A DNA stretch of 64,000 bases from DASXHZ01 sp036488085 (GTDB lineage Bacteria; Acidobacteriota; Thermoanaerobaculia; Gp7-AA8): contig DASXHZ010000102.1 in NCBI GenBank assembly GCA_036488085.1, positions 1 to 64,000 of the forward strand. Reading direction: 5' to 3'. Position numbers and translations under genes: made by a program. Of this stretch, positions 54,731-64,000 are shown piece by piece. How positions within the stretch are numbered: position 1 is the stretch's first letter; every line of letters starts with the position of its first letter. Under the pieces are notes generated by a model. That model worked only from the letters and a program-made list of their open reading frames with translations. It was not told where the DNA came from and ran no database searches.

Positions 54731-57052
54731 ATGGGCGGGTCCATCAGGAGAATGCTCTGGAGCGCGTTCGCGGCGCTCGTAGTGCTCGTCGCGCTCGGCG
54801 TGGCGTTCAACCTCAGCATTCTCTCGATCGAGCGCCGGCAGGAAAGTCGGGCGGTCACCGTCGAGGAGCCGCTGCTCGACGCCGTCGATGAGATGGACGA
54901 GGCGGTCATGACGATGATCGCGGCATCGCGCGGTTTCTCGCTCAACCGAGAGACCCAGTTCGACGCGCAGTATCAGGACGCCAAGAAAGAGTTCGTCCAT
55001 GCCGAGGCGAAGGCGAATGCCGCCGCCACGGACCCGCAAGACATGCGGTCGCTGAAGCGCTTCCACAGCCACTTCATCGACATCGCGTCGCTCTGCGACC
55101 GGCAGATCGAGGACAAGAAGACCGGCAATGACACCGACGGCGCGGAAGTCGTCAGTGCGGTCGCCGCCGAGCGGCGAGCCGCTCCCGACTTCTTTGCCGA
55201 GATCTCGGACCGTCATCGCAAGGAGCAAGAGCGCAACATCCAATCGGCAATCGCTCTCCGGCAGTGGCTGATCCTTGCGATCGTCATCGCGAGCATCACG
55301 ATCATCGTCAGCGCCGCGTTTGCGCTGTGGCGGATCGAGCGCTCGCTGAACGAGTCGATCGCGCGCCAGGTAGCGCGCACCGAGGCGGTCATCGGCGCCA
55401 TGGCGGACGGCGTCATGCTCGTCGACGGCGACGGGCGTACGGTCTTCATCAACCCCTCCGGCCAGAAGATGATCGGGAGGGAGACCGGGGTCCCGATCTT
55501 CCGGCACGCCGAGGTTTACGGGTTACGCCGCGACAACGGCGAGGAGCTCGATGCGCGCGAGCTGCCGGCGGCGCAGGCGCTTGCCACCAGCCGCGCGGTG
55601 AACGACATGACGATGACGATCGTTCGCGAGGACCGCGAGATCGCCATCTCCGTGAGCGCGGTGCCGCTGTTCGAGGATCGCCGTGTCAGCGGCGTGGTCG
55701 TCACGTTCCGCGACGTCACCGAGCGCCGCCGTCTCGAAGAAGAGATGGCGCAGCAGGCGCAGCGCGCGCAGACCCTCGCCGACGCCGGCGCGTTCTTTAC
55801 CAGCAACATCGATCCCGTCTGGGTCACGCAGGCGATCGCGGAGCGCACCGCCGAGGTCCTCGGCGACTGGGCCGCGGTCATCTTGAAAAGCGACGAAGCG
55901 AAAGAGCTCCGCGTTGCCGCCCTCTATCACCGCGACATGGCCTCCCTCGGGTTGGCTTGGTCGTACATCTACCGCCAGCCGTTGACGGTCGGTGAGGGGA
56001 TCATCGGCCAGGTCGTCGCAACCGGCTATCCCTCGCTCACCACGAACGTCGGTGCGCCGCAACGCGGCGAGGAGTACAGCGTCGCCGGCGCGGCGAGCGC
56101 GACGCCGATGACGCTCGCGTCGCTCCTGATCCTCCCGCTTCGCACCCGGCGCGAGATGCTCGGCGCGCTCATCATCGCGGCGAACGATCCGGAACAGGTG
56201 ATGACGGACGAGAACCTGCCGCTCGCGGAACTTCTCGCCGAGCGTGCCGCGCTCGCCATCGAGAACGCGAAGCTCTATACCGAGCAGGTCGAAGCGCGAC
56301 GGAAGGTGGAAGACCTCTCGCGTCTGAAGGACGAGTTCCTCTCAATCGCGTCGCACGAGCTCCGCACGCCGGTCACCTCGATCAAGGGCTACACGCAGCT
56401 CGCCAAGACGCTCATCCGCGAGGGCGATCTCAATACCTCGGAGGAGTACCTCGAGGTCGCGCTCGACCAGATCGACCGCATGTCGCGTTTGATCCTGGAG
56501 CTCCTCGACGTCTCCCGCATCGAGACGGGGCGACTCGAGATCCGCCGCGAGCCGATTCACTGGCCGGGCTTCGTGCGCGACGTCGTCCATCACCATCACA
56601 CGTCGGTCAGCGATCGTCGCTTCCATCTCAACGTTCCCGACAAGAGCCATCGCATCGTCAACGGCGACCGTGATCGCCTCGAGCAGGTGCTCGGCAATCT
56701 CCTCGAGAATGCCGTGAAGTACTCGCCGGAGGGGAGCGACATCTATGTGGTCGTCGAGGATCGCGTCGATTCGGTCGTGACGGCGATCTGCGACCGCGGC
56801 ATGGGCATCCCGGCGGACGAGATCCAGCAGGTGTTCGAGCGTTTCCACCGCGGTCGCCAGGTATCGTCGACGAACTATGGCGGCCTCGGACTCGGCCTCT
56901 ACATCACGAAGCAGATCGTGGAGCGTCACGGCGGCTCGATCTGGGTCGAGAGCAAGGAAGGTTCGGGAACGACGTTCTTCTTCTCGCTGCCGACTGAGCA
57001 AGTCGTGAACGCCGAGCCGGCCGAGCAAGCGCATTCGCTCGTTCGTTCGTAA
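54731..57052 (+). CDS. Membrane sensor histidine kinase (CHASE3-PAS-GAF-HisKA-HATPase)
   Basis: This is a 773-residue kinase. Two helices (12-32 and about 177-200) bracket a helical extracytoplasmic domain of the CHASE3 type. They are followed by a PAS domain (216-330, ending V-V-V-T-F-R-D-V-T-E-R-R), a GAF domain (350-515) and HisKA with S-H-E-L-R-T-P, the phospho-acceptor His near 539. The HATPase_c part shows N-L-L-E-N-A-V-K-Y-S-P, D-R-G-M-G-I-P and G-L-G-L-G-L-Y. No response regulator adjoins, so it is an orphan kinase. It is divergent from ku. The metalloprotease gene follows after nine bases. Confidence 0.93.
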   Translation: MGGSIRRMLWSAFAALVVLVALGVAFNLSILSIERRQESRAVTVEEPLLDAVDEMDEAVMTMIAASRGFSLNRETQFDAQYQDAKKEFVHAEAKANAAATDPQDMRSLKRFHSHFIDIASLCDRQIEDKKTGNDTDGAEVVSAVAAERRAAPDFFAEISDRHRKEQERNIQSAIALRQWLILAIVIASITIIVSAAFALWRIERSLNESIARQVARTEAVIGAMADGVMLVDGDGRTVFINPSGQKMIGRETGVPIFRHAEVYGLRRDNGEELDARELPAAQALATSRAVNDMTMTIVREDREIAISVSAVPLFEDRRVSGVVVTFRDVTERRRLEEEMAQQAQRAQTLADAGAFFTSNIDPVWVTQAIAERTAEVLGDWAAVILKSDEAKELRVAALYHRDMASLGLAWSYIYRQPLTVGEGIIGQVVATGYPSLTTNVGAPQRGEEYSVAGAASATPMTLASLLILPLRTRREMLGALIIAANDPEQVMTDENLPLAELLAERAALAIENAKLYTEQVEARRKVEDLSRLKDEFLSIASHELRTPVTSIKGYTQLAKTLIREGDLNTSEEYLEVALDQIDRMSRLILELLDVSRIETGRLEIRREPIHWPGFVRDVVHHHHTSVSDRRFHLNVPDKSHRIVNGDRDRLEQVLGNLLENAVKYSPEGSDIYVVVEDRVDSVVTAICDRGMGIPADEIQQVFERFHRGRQVSSTNYGGLGLGLYITKQIVERHGGSIWVESKEGSGTTFFFSLPTEQVVNAEPAEQAHSLVRS

Positions 57053-57061
57053 CATCAGCAA

Positions 57062-59929
57062 ATGATCCCCCTCCTCCTCGCCGCGATCGTCGAACTCCGC
57101 CTCGACTACACACGCGTCTCGCTGACGAAGACCGTCCGGCACTACACACAATTAGTGGACGGCGTGGAGGTGGCCGGCGGCGAACGCATCGAAGAGAACG
57201 GCCGCGTCACCTACGACCGCCTCGGTGTAGCGCCGCCGATTCGGCGGCGGGTTACACCCGCCTACGTCAACGTCGCCGGCACCCTCCGCCCCGCCAAACG
57301 CGTCGTCGAATTCGCCCGCCCCATGGAACCGTACGAGCGCTGGTACGACAGCGAGACCGGCGCACTCCTCCGGGAACGTCCGATGTTCTACCGCGGCAAG
57401 GGCCGCGTTTTCGACGTCAACCCGGTCGCGAAGCTGAACGATCCTTCCCTGCGCGATCAGAACGGATCGGCGGCCGCCGTTCCCGACGCCGCGTATTCAG
57501 TCGTCGATCTCCCTGACCTCGCGCCGTCCGCGCCGCTCGCCGGCCCGAACGCACGGATCGTCGACGTCGAGGCTCCGTTTACTGTTCATGCGGATCCGAC
57601 GAAGCCGCTCGACACTCTCAACCGTAGCCAGCCCGAGTTCCAGGAAGTCAACGCGTATTTCCAGATCGATCGCGCGCAGCGCTACCTGCAGTCCCTCGGC
57701 TACGCCGGCAACCGGCGCCTGGTCGACTATTCGCTGCCGATCGACGCGCATGCCGCCAACGGAACCGACAACTCGTACTTCGTGGAGTCGAACCCCCCGG
57801 GGCACGGCACGCTCTACTTCGGCGACGGCGGCACGGACGACGCCGAAGACTCCGACATCATGCTCCACGAGTTCATGCACGCGGTCCACAACTGGATTGC
57901 GCCAGGAGCGTTGAGCGGCGGGTCGTCGTCGCAGGCGGCGGCGATCGCGGAGGGGCTAGGCGACTACTGGGCGTTCTCGTCGACCTACGACGCGACCCGC
58001 GCGTCCGGACGCGACCCCGCCTGCATCGCCGACTGGGATGCGCGCTGCTTCGGCGACGCCGATTCGGAGAACTGCGCCTACCCGGAAGGTGCCGACTGTC
58101 TGCGGCGCGTCGACTCGACGAAGACGATGGCCGACTTCAAGAGCTCCAACGATCCCGGCACCGAGCACCTGAACGGCGAGATCTGGTCGTCGGCGCTCCG
58201 CGACATCTTCCTCTCGATCGGGAAAGAGAACACCGACCGCATCGTCCTCGAGTCGCTGTTCGGCGTCCCGCCGTCGCCGTCGTTCCACGACATCGCGCAA
58301 CGGATGGTCGAGTCGGATCACGCCCTCACAGGCGGCGCGAATGTGAACGTCATCTGCACCGCGATGACCGTGCGCGGAGTCTTCGCGGCGGGGGAATGCG
58401 GCGCGCCGCTGAAGGGGGAGTTCACCTCGCATCCGGCGCCGATCAGCGTGACGCCGATCCCGGATGGCGGAACGCCGCTGACATCGTCGATCACCATCAA
58501 CGACGCGCGCGCGATCGTGAGCCTCGGCGTGCGCGTCGATATCCGGCACCCGCGGCGCGGCGATCTGGTGCTCACGCTCATCGCACCGGACGGGTCGCAG
58601 TACGTTCTGAAACAGTCGTCCGATTCCGATCGGACGCCGGACGTGCACGCCACCTTTGGCCTCGACGCCGCCTCGCTCACGTCCTTGACCCCGCTCATCG
58701 GGACGAGCGCCGGCGGGACATGGACCCTCGTCGTCGTCGACAGGTTCCCGATCGATACCGGCGTGCTGGAGTCGTGGAGCCTGCTGCTGAAGCTCACCGG
58801 CGATACGACTTTCACGGCACGTCCGCAGTTCGCCGTCCGCAAGGTCGTTCCCGCCGCCGGGCACCTCACGGGCGCGCTCGGCCGCCAGTACGTCAGTGAC
58901 CTGTGGCTCTACGCCGCGGGCGGCGGCACAGTGACGCTCCTCTTCACGCCGAGCGGCGCGGATGGAACGACGACATTTGCCGCGATGCCGGTCGCGATCT
59001 GTGCCGGCTGCACGATGCGGCTCGACGACGTGATTGCGCAACTCGGTACGACGGGCCTTGGACAACTCGAGCTCACGAGCGACTCTTCCTTCATTGCGAC
59101 CTCGCGTACGTACTACCGCGACGCGAACGGCACGCACGGCGACCGCGTAGCGGCGGTCGACGTCGCCAGCGCCATCACTGCAGGACTCGTAGCACGCAAT
59201 TACGGCGCGTACTGGAACCTCGGCTTCGCAAATGTGACCGGATCAAGCGGCGTCGTTCGCGTGAATGGAACTGACTACGCGATCGGGCCGTACAGCCACA
59301 TACAGTTCGCCGACAACACGAATGTCGGCGACTTTCAGGTGGTGAGCGGCGGTATACGAATCATCGGCTACGCGTCAGTGGCGGAGAACGACGACTTCGC
59401 CGTCTATGGCGCACAACCGCGCGCGACTACACTCGACGGTATCGTCTCGCCGGGCCACTCGACGGGACCCTGGAAAAAGGTTGTTTGGGCCGTCGACGCG
59501 CAAAATGAAATCGTTCCGCCCGTGTTCATCCCCGGTACACCGTTTCTGAGTCGTGAAGGAGCGCCGGTCGGTGGCGCGATCTTCGAGCGTTTCTCACACT
59601 CCGCCGAAACCGAGAGCGTGCCGCTCCCATCATCGGAGAGCGGCCAGATGATCGGCATCGAAGTTTCGAGTGAAATGCGGGCAAACGCTGGCTTCGCTCT
59701 GGCCGGATTCGGTGACTTCGCAGTGTTCCGTTTTTTTGATGCGGCTGGAAATCTGATCGGACAGGCTGATGCAAGCGGCGGCGGAGCCCCCGGGACCGAC
59801 GACGTCATCCTTCCGATCGGCGATCCCCGCGTGGCGCGAGTTTCAGCTACGGTTTTCTTCGGCGGAGGTACGTACGTCTCCGTGATCGACAACCGCTCCG
59901 GCGACGCCACATTCATTCCGGGGCAATAG
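57062..59929 (+). CDS. Secreted zinc metalloprotease (M36-like) with P-domain
   Basis: This 955-residue protein has a very short hydrophobic N-terminus and a propeptide-like region up to about 180. The catalytic part has L-H-E-F-M-H-A-V-H-N-W (HExxH at about 269-273) and a downstream third-ligand Glu in A-I-A-E-G-L-G-D-Y-W-A, as in fungalysin/M36 enzymes. Residues about 460-585 are a proprotein-convertase P-domain (I-N-D-A-R-A-I-V-S-L-G-V-R-V-D-I-R-H-P-R-R-G-D-L, then G-T-W-T-L-V-V-V-D). The remaining 370 residues are beta-rich and unassigned. It is probably an exported protein-degrading enzyme. No dedicated secretion gene is adjacent. Confidence 0.85.
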   Translation: MIPLLLAAIVELRLDYTRVSLTKTVRHYTQLVDGVEVAGGERIEENGRVTYDRLGVAPPIRRRVTPAYVNVAGTLRPAKRVVEFARPMEPYERWYDSETGALLRERPMFYRGKGRVFDVNPVAKLNDPSLRDQNGSAAAVPDAAYSVVDLPDLAPSAPLAGPNARIVDVEAPFTVHADPTKPLDTLNRSQPEFQEVNAYFQIDRAQRYLQSLGYAGNRRLVDYSLPIDAHAANGTDNSYFVESNPPGHGTLYFGDGGTDDAEDSDIMLHEFMHAVHNWIAPGALSGGSSSQAAAIAEGLGDYWAFSSTYDATRASGRDPACIADWDARCFGDADSENCAYPEGADCLRRVDSTKTMADFKSSNDPGTEHLNGEIWSSALRDIFLSIGKENTDRIVLESLFGVPPSPSFHDIAQRMVESDHALTGGANVNVICTAMTVRGVFAAGECGAPLKGEFTSHPAPISVTPIPDGGTPLTSSITINDARAIVSLGVRVDIRHPRRGDLVLTLIAPDGSQYVLKQSSDSDRTPDVHATFGLDAASLTSLTPLIGTSAGGTWTLVVVDRFPIDTGVLESWSLLLKLTGDTTFTARPQFAVRKVVPAAGHLTGALGRQYVSDLWLYAAGGGTVTLLFTPSGADGTTTFAAMPVAICAGCTMRLDDVIAQLGTTGLGQLELTSDSSFIATSRTYYRDANGTHGDRVAAVDVASAITAGLVARNYGAYWNLGFANVTGSSGVVRVNGTDYAIGPYSHIQFADNTNVGDFQVVSGGIRIIGYASVAENDDFAVYGAQPRATTLDGIVSPGHSTGPWKKVVWAVDAQNEIVPPVFIPGTPFLSREGAPVGGAIFERFSHSAETESVPLPSSESGQMIGIEVSSEMRANAGFALAGFGDFAVFRFFDAAGNLIGQADASGGGAPGTDDVILPIGDPRVARVSATVFFGGGTYVSVIDNRSGDATFIPGQ

Positions 59930-59949
59930 TGTTATCGTCCCGCGCCGGT

Positions 59950-60561
59950 ATGTCCGTAACGCTCCCCGAACCGCTCGAGCTGAAGGCGCTTCCCGTCAAG
60001 CACCTCGAGGAAGTGCTCCGTCAGCTCCGGTCGACGCGCAACGACATCATGCGCTATGGCGTCTGGAACGTCCGGAACCTCACGGACGACGAGTTCAACC
60101 GCACCGACGACCGCAAGCTCCTCGGCTATTTCCGGCAGGACCTCCTCGAGACCCGATTCCTCTCGAAGGGCCGCCGCATCGACATCATTCAGTTGTGGAA
60201 CTGGTTCGACGACCAGATGTCGGGCACCGAGCCGCTGCTGATCGAGCGCGAGGAGCTCTTCCTCAATATCCAGGACAAAGACCTCGACAAGGTGCGGAAG
60301 CGGATCGCCGAGATCGAGTCTTTCCTCCCGACCCTCCGCGGCGACGACCTGGAGGCGTTCAAGCGCGTCAAGTACAAGCTGCGCCGGACCGTGATGCGCC
60401 TGACCTACGACCTGCACCACCTCTTCAAACGCCTCGAAAAGTACCGCAAGAACTACTTCACCGGCGGCGCCGACTCCCTCCCGCGCGCCGAGCGCATCCC
60501 CCTCGAAGCCGTGGTCGACATCCCCGAGCTGCCGCCGATCGACGAGGGCGAAGAGGAGTAG
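59950..60561 (+). CDS. Hypothetical helical protein
   Basis: This 203-residue protein starts at ATG 59950; a GTG at 59929 in the same frame, overlapping the protease stop, is less likely. It is highly charged and predicted all-helical, e.g. K-H-L-E-E-V-L-R-Q-L-R-S-T-R-N-D-I and L-F-L-N-I-Q-D-K-D-L-D-K-V-R-K-R-I-A-E-I-E, with coiled-coil character, and ends in an acidic tail. There is no signal or membrane segment. No family is recognised. It lies 20 bases behind the protease gene, so it may share its message. Confidence 0.7.
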   Translation: MSVTLPEPLELKALPVKHLEEVLRQLRSTRNDIMRYGVWNVRNLTDDEFNRTDDRKLLGYFRQDLLETRFLSKGRRIDIIQLWNWFDDQMSGTEPLLIEREELFLNIQDKDLDKVRKRIAEIESFLPTLRGDDLEAFKRVKYKLRRTVMRLTYDLHHLFKRLEKYRKNYFTGGADSLPRAERIPLEAVVDIPELPPIDEGEEE

Positions 60562-60631
60562 GTTCTCTGTCATGCGTTCCGCCGGGATGCTCCGGTGATC
60601 CCGCGCTGACGCGCGGGATCAACTGCAAACC

Positions 60632-63600
60632 CTAAATCGCCGCCGGTACTACAACCCCCTCCGCCACCGTCACGGTCACCGTATTGACCACCGCGCCGTT
60701 CGCGAGCACCTGCAACTGATACGTCCCCGGCGCGATGTTGGTGATCGTGTTGTTCGTCCCTGGGATGGCGTACGTGGCATCGGGGGAGAACGGACGCGCG
60801 TAGACCGCGCCGCTCGCGTCGATGAGGCGCGCGCGGCGCGTGTTGTCGGTGTTCCTCGCCGTCACGACGATCGTTCCGCCGGGTGTGAGCTGGACGGTTT
60901 GCGACGACGGCGACGTGAAGCTGACCGTGCGCGGCGCGTAATTCATCGCGGCGACCGTCGCCGTGTACTGCCCCGGCGAGAGCGGGAGCGGCGTTGAGGC
61001 GCTGCCGGCCGCCGCTCCGCGGAAGATCGACTGATAGACGTTCCGGCCCGATGAGTCGAAGACATTGATCGCCGGGTTGAGCGGCTGCCCATCGCGCGCG
61101 TCGACCACCGTCAGCGTCACGCCGTCGTTCCTCGCGATCGTCAATTGAACCGGCGGCGCGCCGCTGTCGGAAACGGAGACGTCGCGGACGTCGTTGCCAT
61201 AGCCGTCCTTGTCGGCCGTGACCGTGTACGTCCCCGGCGAGAGGGAGTCGATCGTGAAGTTGCCGCCGTTGTCGGTCGAGGCGCCGCGGGTGGCGATCAT
61301 GCCGCCGACGCCGGCGTCCTTGCTCTTCACCTGGATGCGGGCGTTGGCGACCGCTTCGCCGCTTCCGGCGTCGGTGACGTGGCCGGTGAGCGGCGTCGTC
61401 CTGATGTTGATGTCGAACGTCGACGATCCGTGGACGTCGTACTTTTCCGAGAAAGGACTCATCCGCTGCGTGTCGAGGACCATGACGCTGTACGAGCCGT
61501 CGGAAAGCCCCGCCGCGGCGTAGTTGCCGCCATCGTCGGTGGTGACCGAGGCCTGCGCGCCGGCGCGGTCGGAGGGGAAGAAACTGACGTTCGCGCCTGC
61601 GAGCGGAACGCTGTCGCGTGTCACATGGCCGCGCACGATCGTATTCGTGTTGAACGTCAGGTCGACCTGGACGGAAGCGCCCGGCGTCACGTCGATCGTC
61701 TGCGGGTCCGTTGTCTGCGCGTTGCCGAGGCTGCGCATTAGGTCTGCGGTGACACGGACGGTGCCGGTTGGGGCGCCGACGATCCGGTAGTTGCCGGAGG
61801 CGTCCACCGGCGACTCGCCGTTGCCGTTGTTGTTTCTCGCGGAGACGTTGACGTGCTGCAGATCGTCGGCGCCGAGGCCGGAGACGTGGCCGTAGATCAC
61901 CCCGCCGGTCTTGAGGGCGATGCGTACCGGTGCGTTGCTGCTGACGTCGAAGTCGGTGACCGAACCGTCCGCATAACCCTGCTTCGACGCCGTGAACGAG
62001 TAGTGGCCGGGCGCCACGCTGTCGAACGTGAAGGCGCCGCTCGCATCGGTCTTCGTGGCGCGGAACCCGCCCGAAGCGCTGACGGCGCTCGACGCGCGGA
62101 TGTCGGCGTCCGGCACGGGAGCGCCTGCGTCCGTCACTACGACGCCCGCGACGTGCAGTCCCGAGGAGAGCTGCGCGTCGAGCCGCGCCTCGCGGCCCGA
62201 GAGGTCGACGCTCTTCGACGCCGGCAGGTAGCCTTCCAGCGTGAACGTGAACGACTTGTTCCCCGCCTCGAGCTGATCGATCGAGTAGTCGCCGTTACCG
62301 TCCGTCGTTGCGGACGTGCCGTCCCCTCCGCCGACGGAGATGGTGCGCACCATGCGCATCCCGCCGCCACCGCTGTCGGGACGCACCGAGACGCCGCTCA
62401 GCGGCGTACCGTCGGCGCTCGTCACGTGGCCGCTGAGCTTCACGCCGATGTCGAGATCGAGCTCGATGTTCTCGACGCTCTTCCCTTCCTCGATCGTGAC
62501 GTTCGACTGCCGCGCCGTCGTGTAGCCGGGCGCCGAGGCGACCACCTGCACTGTTCCGGTCGGGACGTTGTCGAGCGAGAACGAGCCGTCGTCGCTCGTG
62601 AAGCTCTTCATCATCGGCGGGATGTCGATCTGCATGCCGCCGCCCATGCGCGCGACGCTGACGCCGGCGTTGAACGACGTCACCGGCTGATGCGTGTTCT
62701 TGTCGAGGACGCGCCCGGTGATCCGGCCGCCCGGCGGCAGCTCGATGTTGACGTTGTTCGCCGGGGCGGTGAGGTTGCGCATCTGCTGGATGAATTCATC
62801 CTGCTTGTTGAAGACGACCATGTAGGGGCCGGGCGAGAGATCGCCGACGGTGAAGCGGCCATCCGGTCCTGTCACCGACATCTGGGGGCTGTCCGTCGAC
62901 ATCACCGCGACGTTGATGCCCTCGACGCCGTTGCCGGCGCGAGTGACGCGCCCCGTGATCTCGACTCCCGGCTCGAGCGTGACCTCGATCGGCTTCGTCG
63001 TCGCGTTCGCCACCACGGCGCGGACGCTCTTCGTCGAGAACCCTTCGCGCTTGAAGGCGACGTCGTACGTCCCCTCCTTCACGCGCGTCGTGAACCTGCC
63101 ATCCGTCCCGGTACGCACCGTATCGTCGTCTTCGGCGACGCCGCGGACGGCGTTGACGATCATCCGGCGCATGCCGCCGGCGAGCGGACTGCCGCCTTCG
63201 TTCTCGGACGCGTTGACCGCGACGCCTGACAGCGGCTTCCCTTGCTTGTCGGTGACGATGCCGCTGATGGCGACGCCGCGCGGCATCACGATCGTGACGC
63301 CGCTCTTCTTCTCGCCTTGCGCGAGGTGCATGGCGCTCGTTTTCGCCGAGGGGAGGCCTTTCTTGGAGGCCTCGAGCTCGATGTCGCCCTGGGTGTCGGT
63401 GCGGAGCGAGAAGCGGCCGTCGGGACCACTGAACGCGGAGTGCGAGCTCGGAAGACCAGCCATGAGGCGGCGGATGTTCCGGGGGAGGCCCATCGGATCG
63501 CGGCTGACCGTGTCGGCGTTGATGCTCGCCGCTGTGACGGCGCGCTTGTCGTCGTCCACGACCGTTCCACTGATCCGTGCGCGCGGCGACACGACGAGCG

Positions 63601-64000
63601 GCTTCTGCACGCGCGCGCCGGCGGTGAGCGAGACGTTCGACGGCGCCGTGGTGTAGCCGGGATGCGACACGAGGAGCTGGTAGTTCCCCGGCTTGATGCC
63701 GGTAAGGCTGTAGTTGCCTTTCGCGTCGGTCACCGTCGACGCCGCGGCTCCGCGGCCGCGCTGGCCCGGCACGTTCGCAGGGAGCGATACGGTTGCTCCA
63801 ACGATCGGCTGCTGGTGGGCGTCGCGCACGACGCCGCTGACCGAGGCGGCGGCGGTGAGCTTCAGCGTCGCGGCGTTCTTCCCTTCGCGGGTGCGGAAGG
63901 CGATGCGGTCGCCCGCGCGAACGTCGAGTGATTCCCACCTGCGCGGGGCGTGGGCGATCGTGAATGAGCCGTCGTCGCCGGTCGTCGCGACCGGCCAGGT
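60632..64000 (-). CDS. Large carboxypeptidase-regulatory-like repeat protein (5' end outside window)
   Basis: The frame is open from the right edge to its stop at 60632, giving more than 1120 residues; the true start lies beyond the window. It consists of about a dozen repeats of 75-95 residues of the type V-S-G-V-V-x-D-x7-G-A-x-V, then G-x-Y-S-L-T-G-I-K-P-G-N-Y-x-L and G-Y. This is the CarboxypepD_reg/SdrD-B-like beta-sandwich found in giant surface or periplasmic proteins of Bacteroidetes and Acidobacteria. Repeats such as Y-T-T-A-P-S-N-V-S-L-T-A-G-A-R-V-Q-K-P and Y-T-T-A-R-Q-S-N-V-T-I-E-E-G-K-S-V-E-N recur clearly. No catalytic motif is visible. It is convergent with the helical protein gene. 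Confidence 0.88.
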   Translation of the reverse strand, partial: TWPVATTGDDGSFTIAHAPRRWESLDVRAGDRIAFRTREGKNAATLKLTAAASVSGVVRDAHQQPIVGATVSLPANVPGQRGRGAAASTVTDAKGNYSLTGIKPGNYQLLVSHPGYTTAPSNVSLTAGARVQKPLVVSPRARISGTVVDDDKRAVTAASINADTVSRDPMGLPRNIRRLMAGLPSSHSAFSGPDGRFSLRTDTQGDIELEASKKGLPSAKTSAMHLAQGEKKSGVTIVMPRGVAISGIVTDKQGKPLSGVAVNASENEGGSPLAGGMRRMIVNAVRGVAEDDDTVRTGTDGRFTTRVKEGTYDVAFKREGFSTKSVRAVVANATTKPIEVTLEPGVEITGRVTRAGNGVEGINVAVMSTDSPQMSVTGPDGRFTVGDLSPGPYMVVFNKQDEFIQQMRNLTAPANNVNIELPPGGRITGRVLDKNTHQPVTSFNAGVSVARMGGGMQIDIPPMMKSFTSDDGSFSLDNVPTGTVQVVASAPGYTTARQSNVTIEEGKSVENIELDLDIGVKLSGHVTSADGTPLSGVSVRPDSGGGGMRMVRTISVGGGDGTSATTDGNGDYSIDQLEAGNKSFTFTLEGYLPASKSVDLSGREARLDAQLSSGLHVAGVVVTDAGAPVPDADIRASSAVSASGGFRATKTDASGAFTFDSVAPGHYSFTASKQGYADGSVTDFDVSSNAPVRIALKTGGVIYGHVSGLGADDLQHVNVSARNNNGNGESPVDASGNYRIVGAPTGTVRVTADLMRSLGNAQTTDPQTIDVTPGASVQVDLTFNTNTIVRGHVTRDSVPLAGANVSFFPSDRAGAQASVTTDDGGNYAAAGLSDGSYSVMVLDTQRMSPFSEKYDVHGSSTFDINIRTTPLTGHVTDAGSGEAVANARIQVKSKDAGVGGMIATRGASTDNGGNFTIDSLSPGTYTVTADKDGYGNDVRDVSVSDSGAPPVQLTIARNDGVTLTVVDARDGQPLNPAINVFDSSGRNVYQSIFRGAAAGSASTPLPLSPGQYTATVAAMNYAPRTVSFTSPSSQTVQLTPGGTIVVTARNTDNTRRARLIDASGAVYARPFSPDATYAIPGTNNTITNIAPGTYQLQVLANGAVVNTVTVTVAEGVVVPAAI

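Noticed and set aside
60562..60631. Terminator in the gap before the giant repeat protein
   Set aside because: A short GCGTC/GACGC-like fold around 60590-60620 is weak and has no T-run; nothing else is visible in this gap.

Overview
The window is GC-rich, densely coded chromosomal DNA from a free-living, probably soil or sediment bacterium with a Gram-negative-type envelope (lipoproteins with lipoboxes, SLT transglycosylase, exported proteases). The combination of a Ser/Thr kinase fused to a TolB-like domain and TPRs, a DUF2142-type membrane protein, a large carboxypeptidase-regulatory-repeat protein, MglA/MglB, an IPTL-CTERM-like protein and a Ku/LigD-phosphoesterase pair suggests Acidobacteriota or a related deep lineage. 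This is inference from gene content; there is no rRNA in the window.

Layout. 1-4000 is an accessory, gene-poor stretch: an orphan protein with a HEPN-like motif, a divergent XRE/DNA-binding pair sharing a palindromic promoter, a cluster of REP-like palindromes, an 18-unit array of 21-bp repeats, and a fragment resembling a protealysin propeptide. 4-10 kb holds an IPTL-CTERM-like beta-propeller protein, uvrA and two polytopic membrane proteins. 10-19.4 kb (minus strand) holds an aldo/keto reductase and a tightly packed cluster: GAF-like protein, SLT transglycosylase, mobB, gph, serB-like, class V aminotransferase, serA. Together the last three can make serine from 3-phosphoglycerate. 19.5-29 kb holds small envelope and membrane genes, a suhB-like/mpg/yigZ operon and the kinase. 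29-30 kb is a small gene graveyard (DHFR-family and MazF remnants). 30-41 kb holds a 1189-residue sigma-54 activator, a two-domain retropepsin-like lipoprotein, glmU, yvcK, mglB-mglA and recR-ybaB-dnaX with the 4.5S SRP RNA. 41.5-47 kb holds two thioredoxin-fold proteins, DoxX, a BlaI/BlaR-like regulator pair with a perfect operator, and two amidohydrolases. 47-52 kb holds VapBC, five tRNAs, tadA, a phospholipase D-like protein and an unknown secreted protein. 52-64 kb holds NUDIX, LigD-type phosphoesterase, Ku, a histidine kinase, a metalloprotease with a P-domain, an unknown helical protein and the partial giant repeat protein.

Recurring theme. Short GC-rich palindromic elements sit in most of the intergenic gaps and also enter genes. 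They supply the last codons of the aminotransferase and yigZ, lie in frame inside a membrane-protein gene, and form a 24-bp inverted repeat in the dnaX linker. A 20-base palindrome is identical at 11351-11370 (intergenic) and 22531-22550 (coding). The strongest unexplained structure is the 21-bp CTAG-rich array at 2841-3218, whose period is seven codons or about two helical turns.
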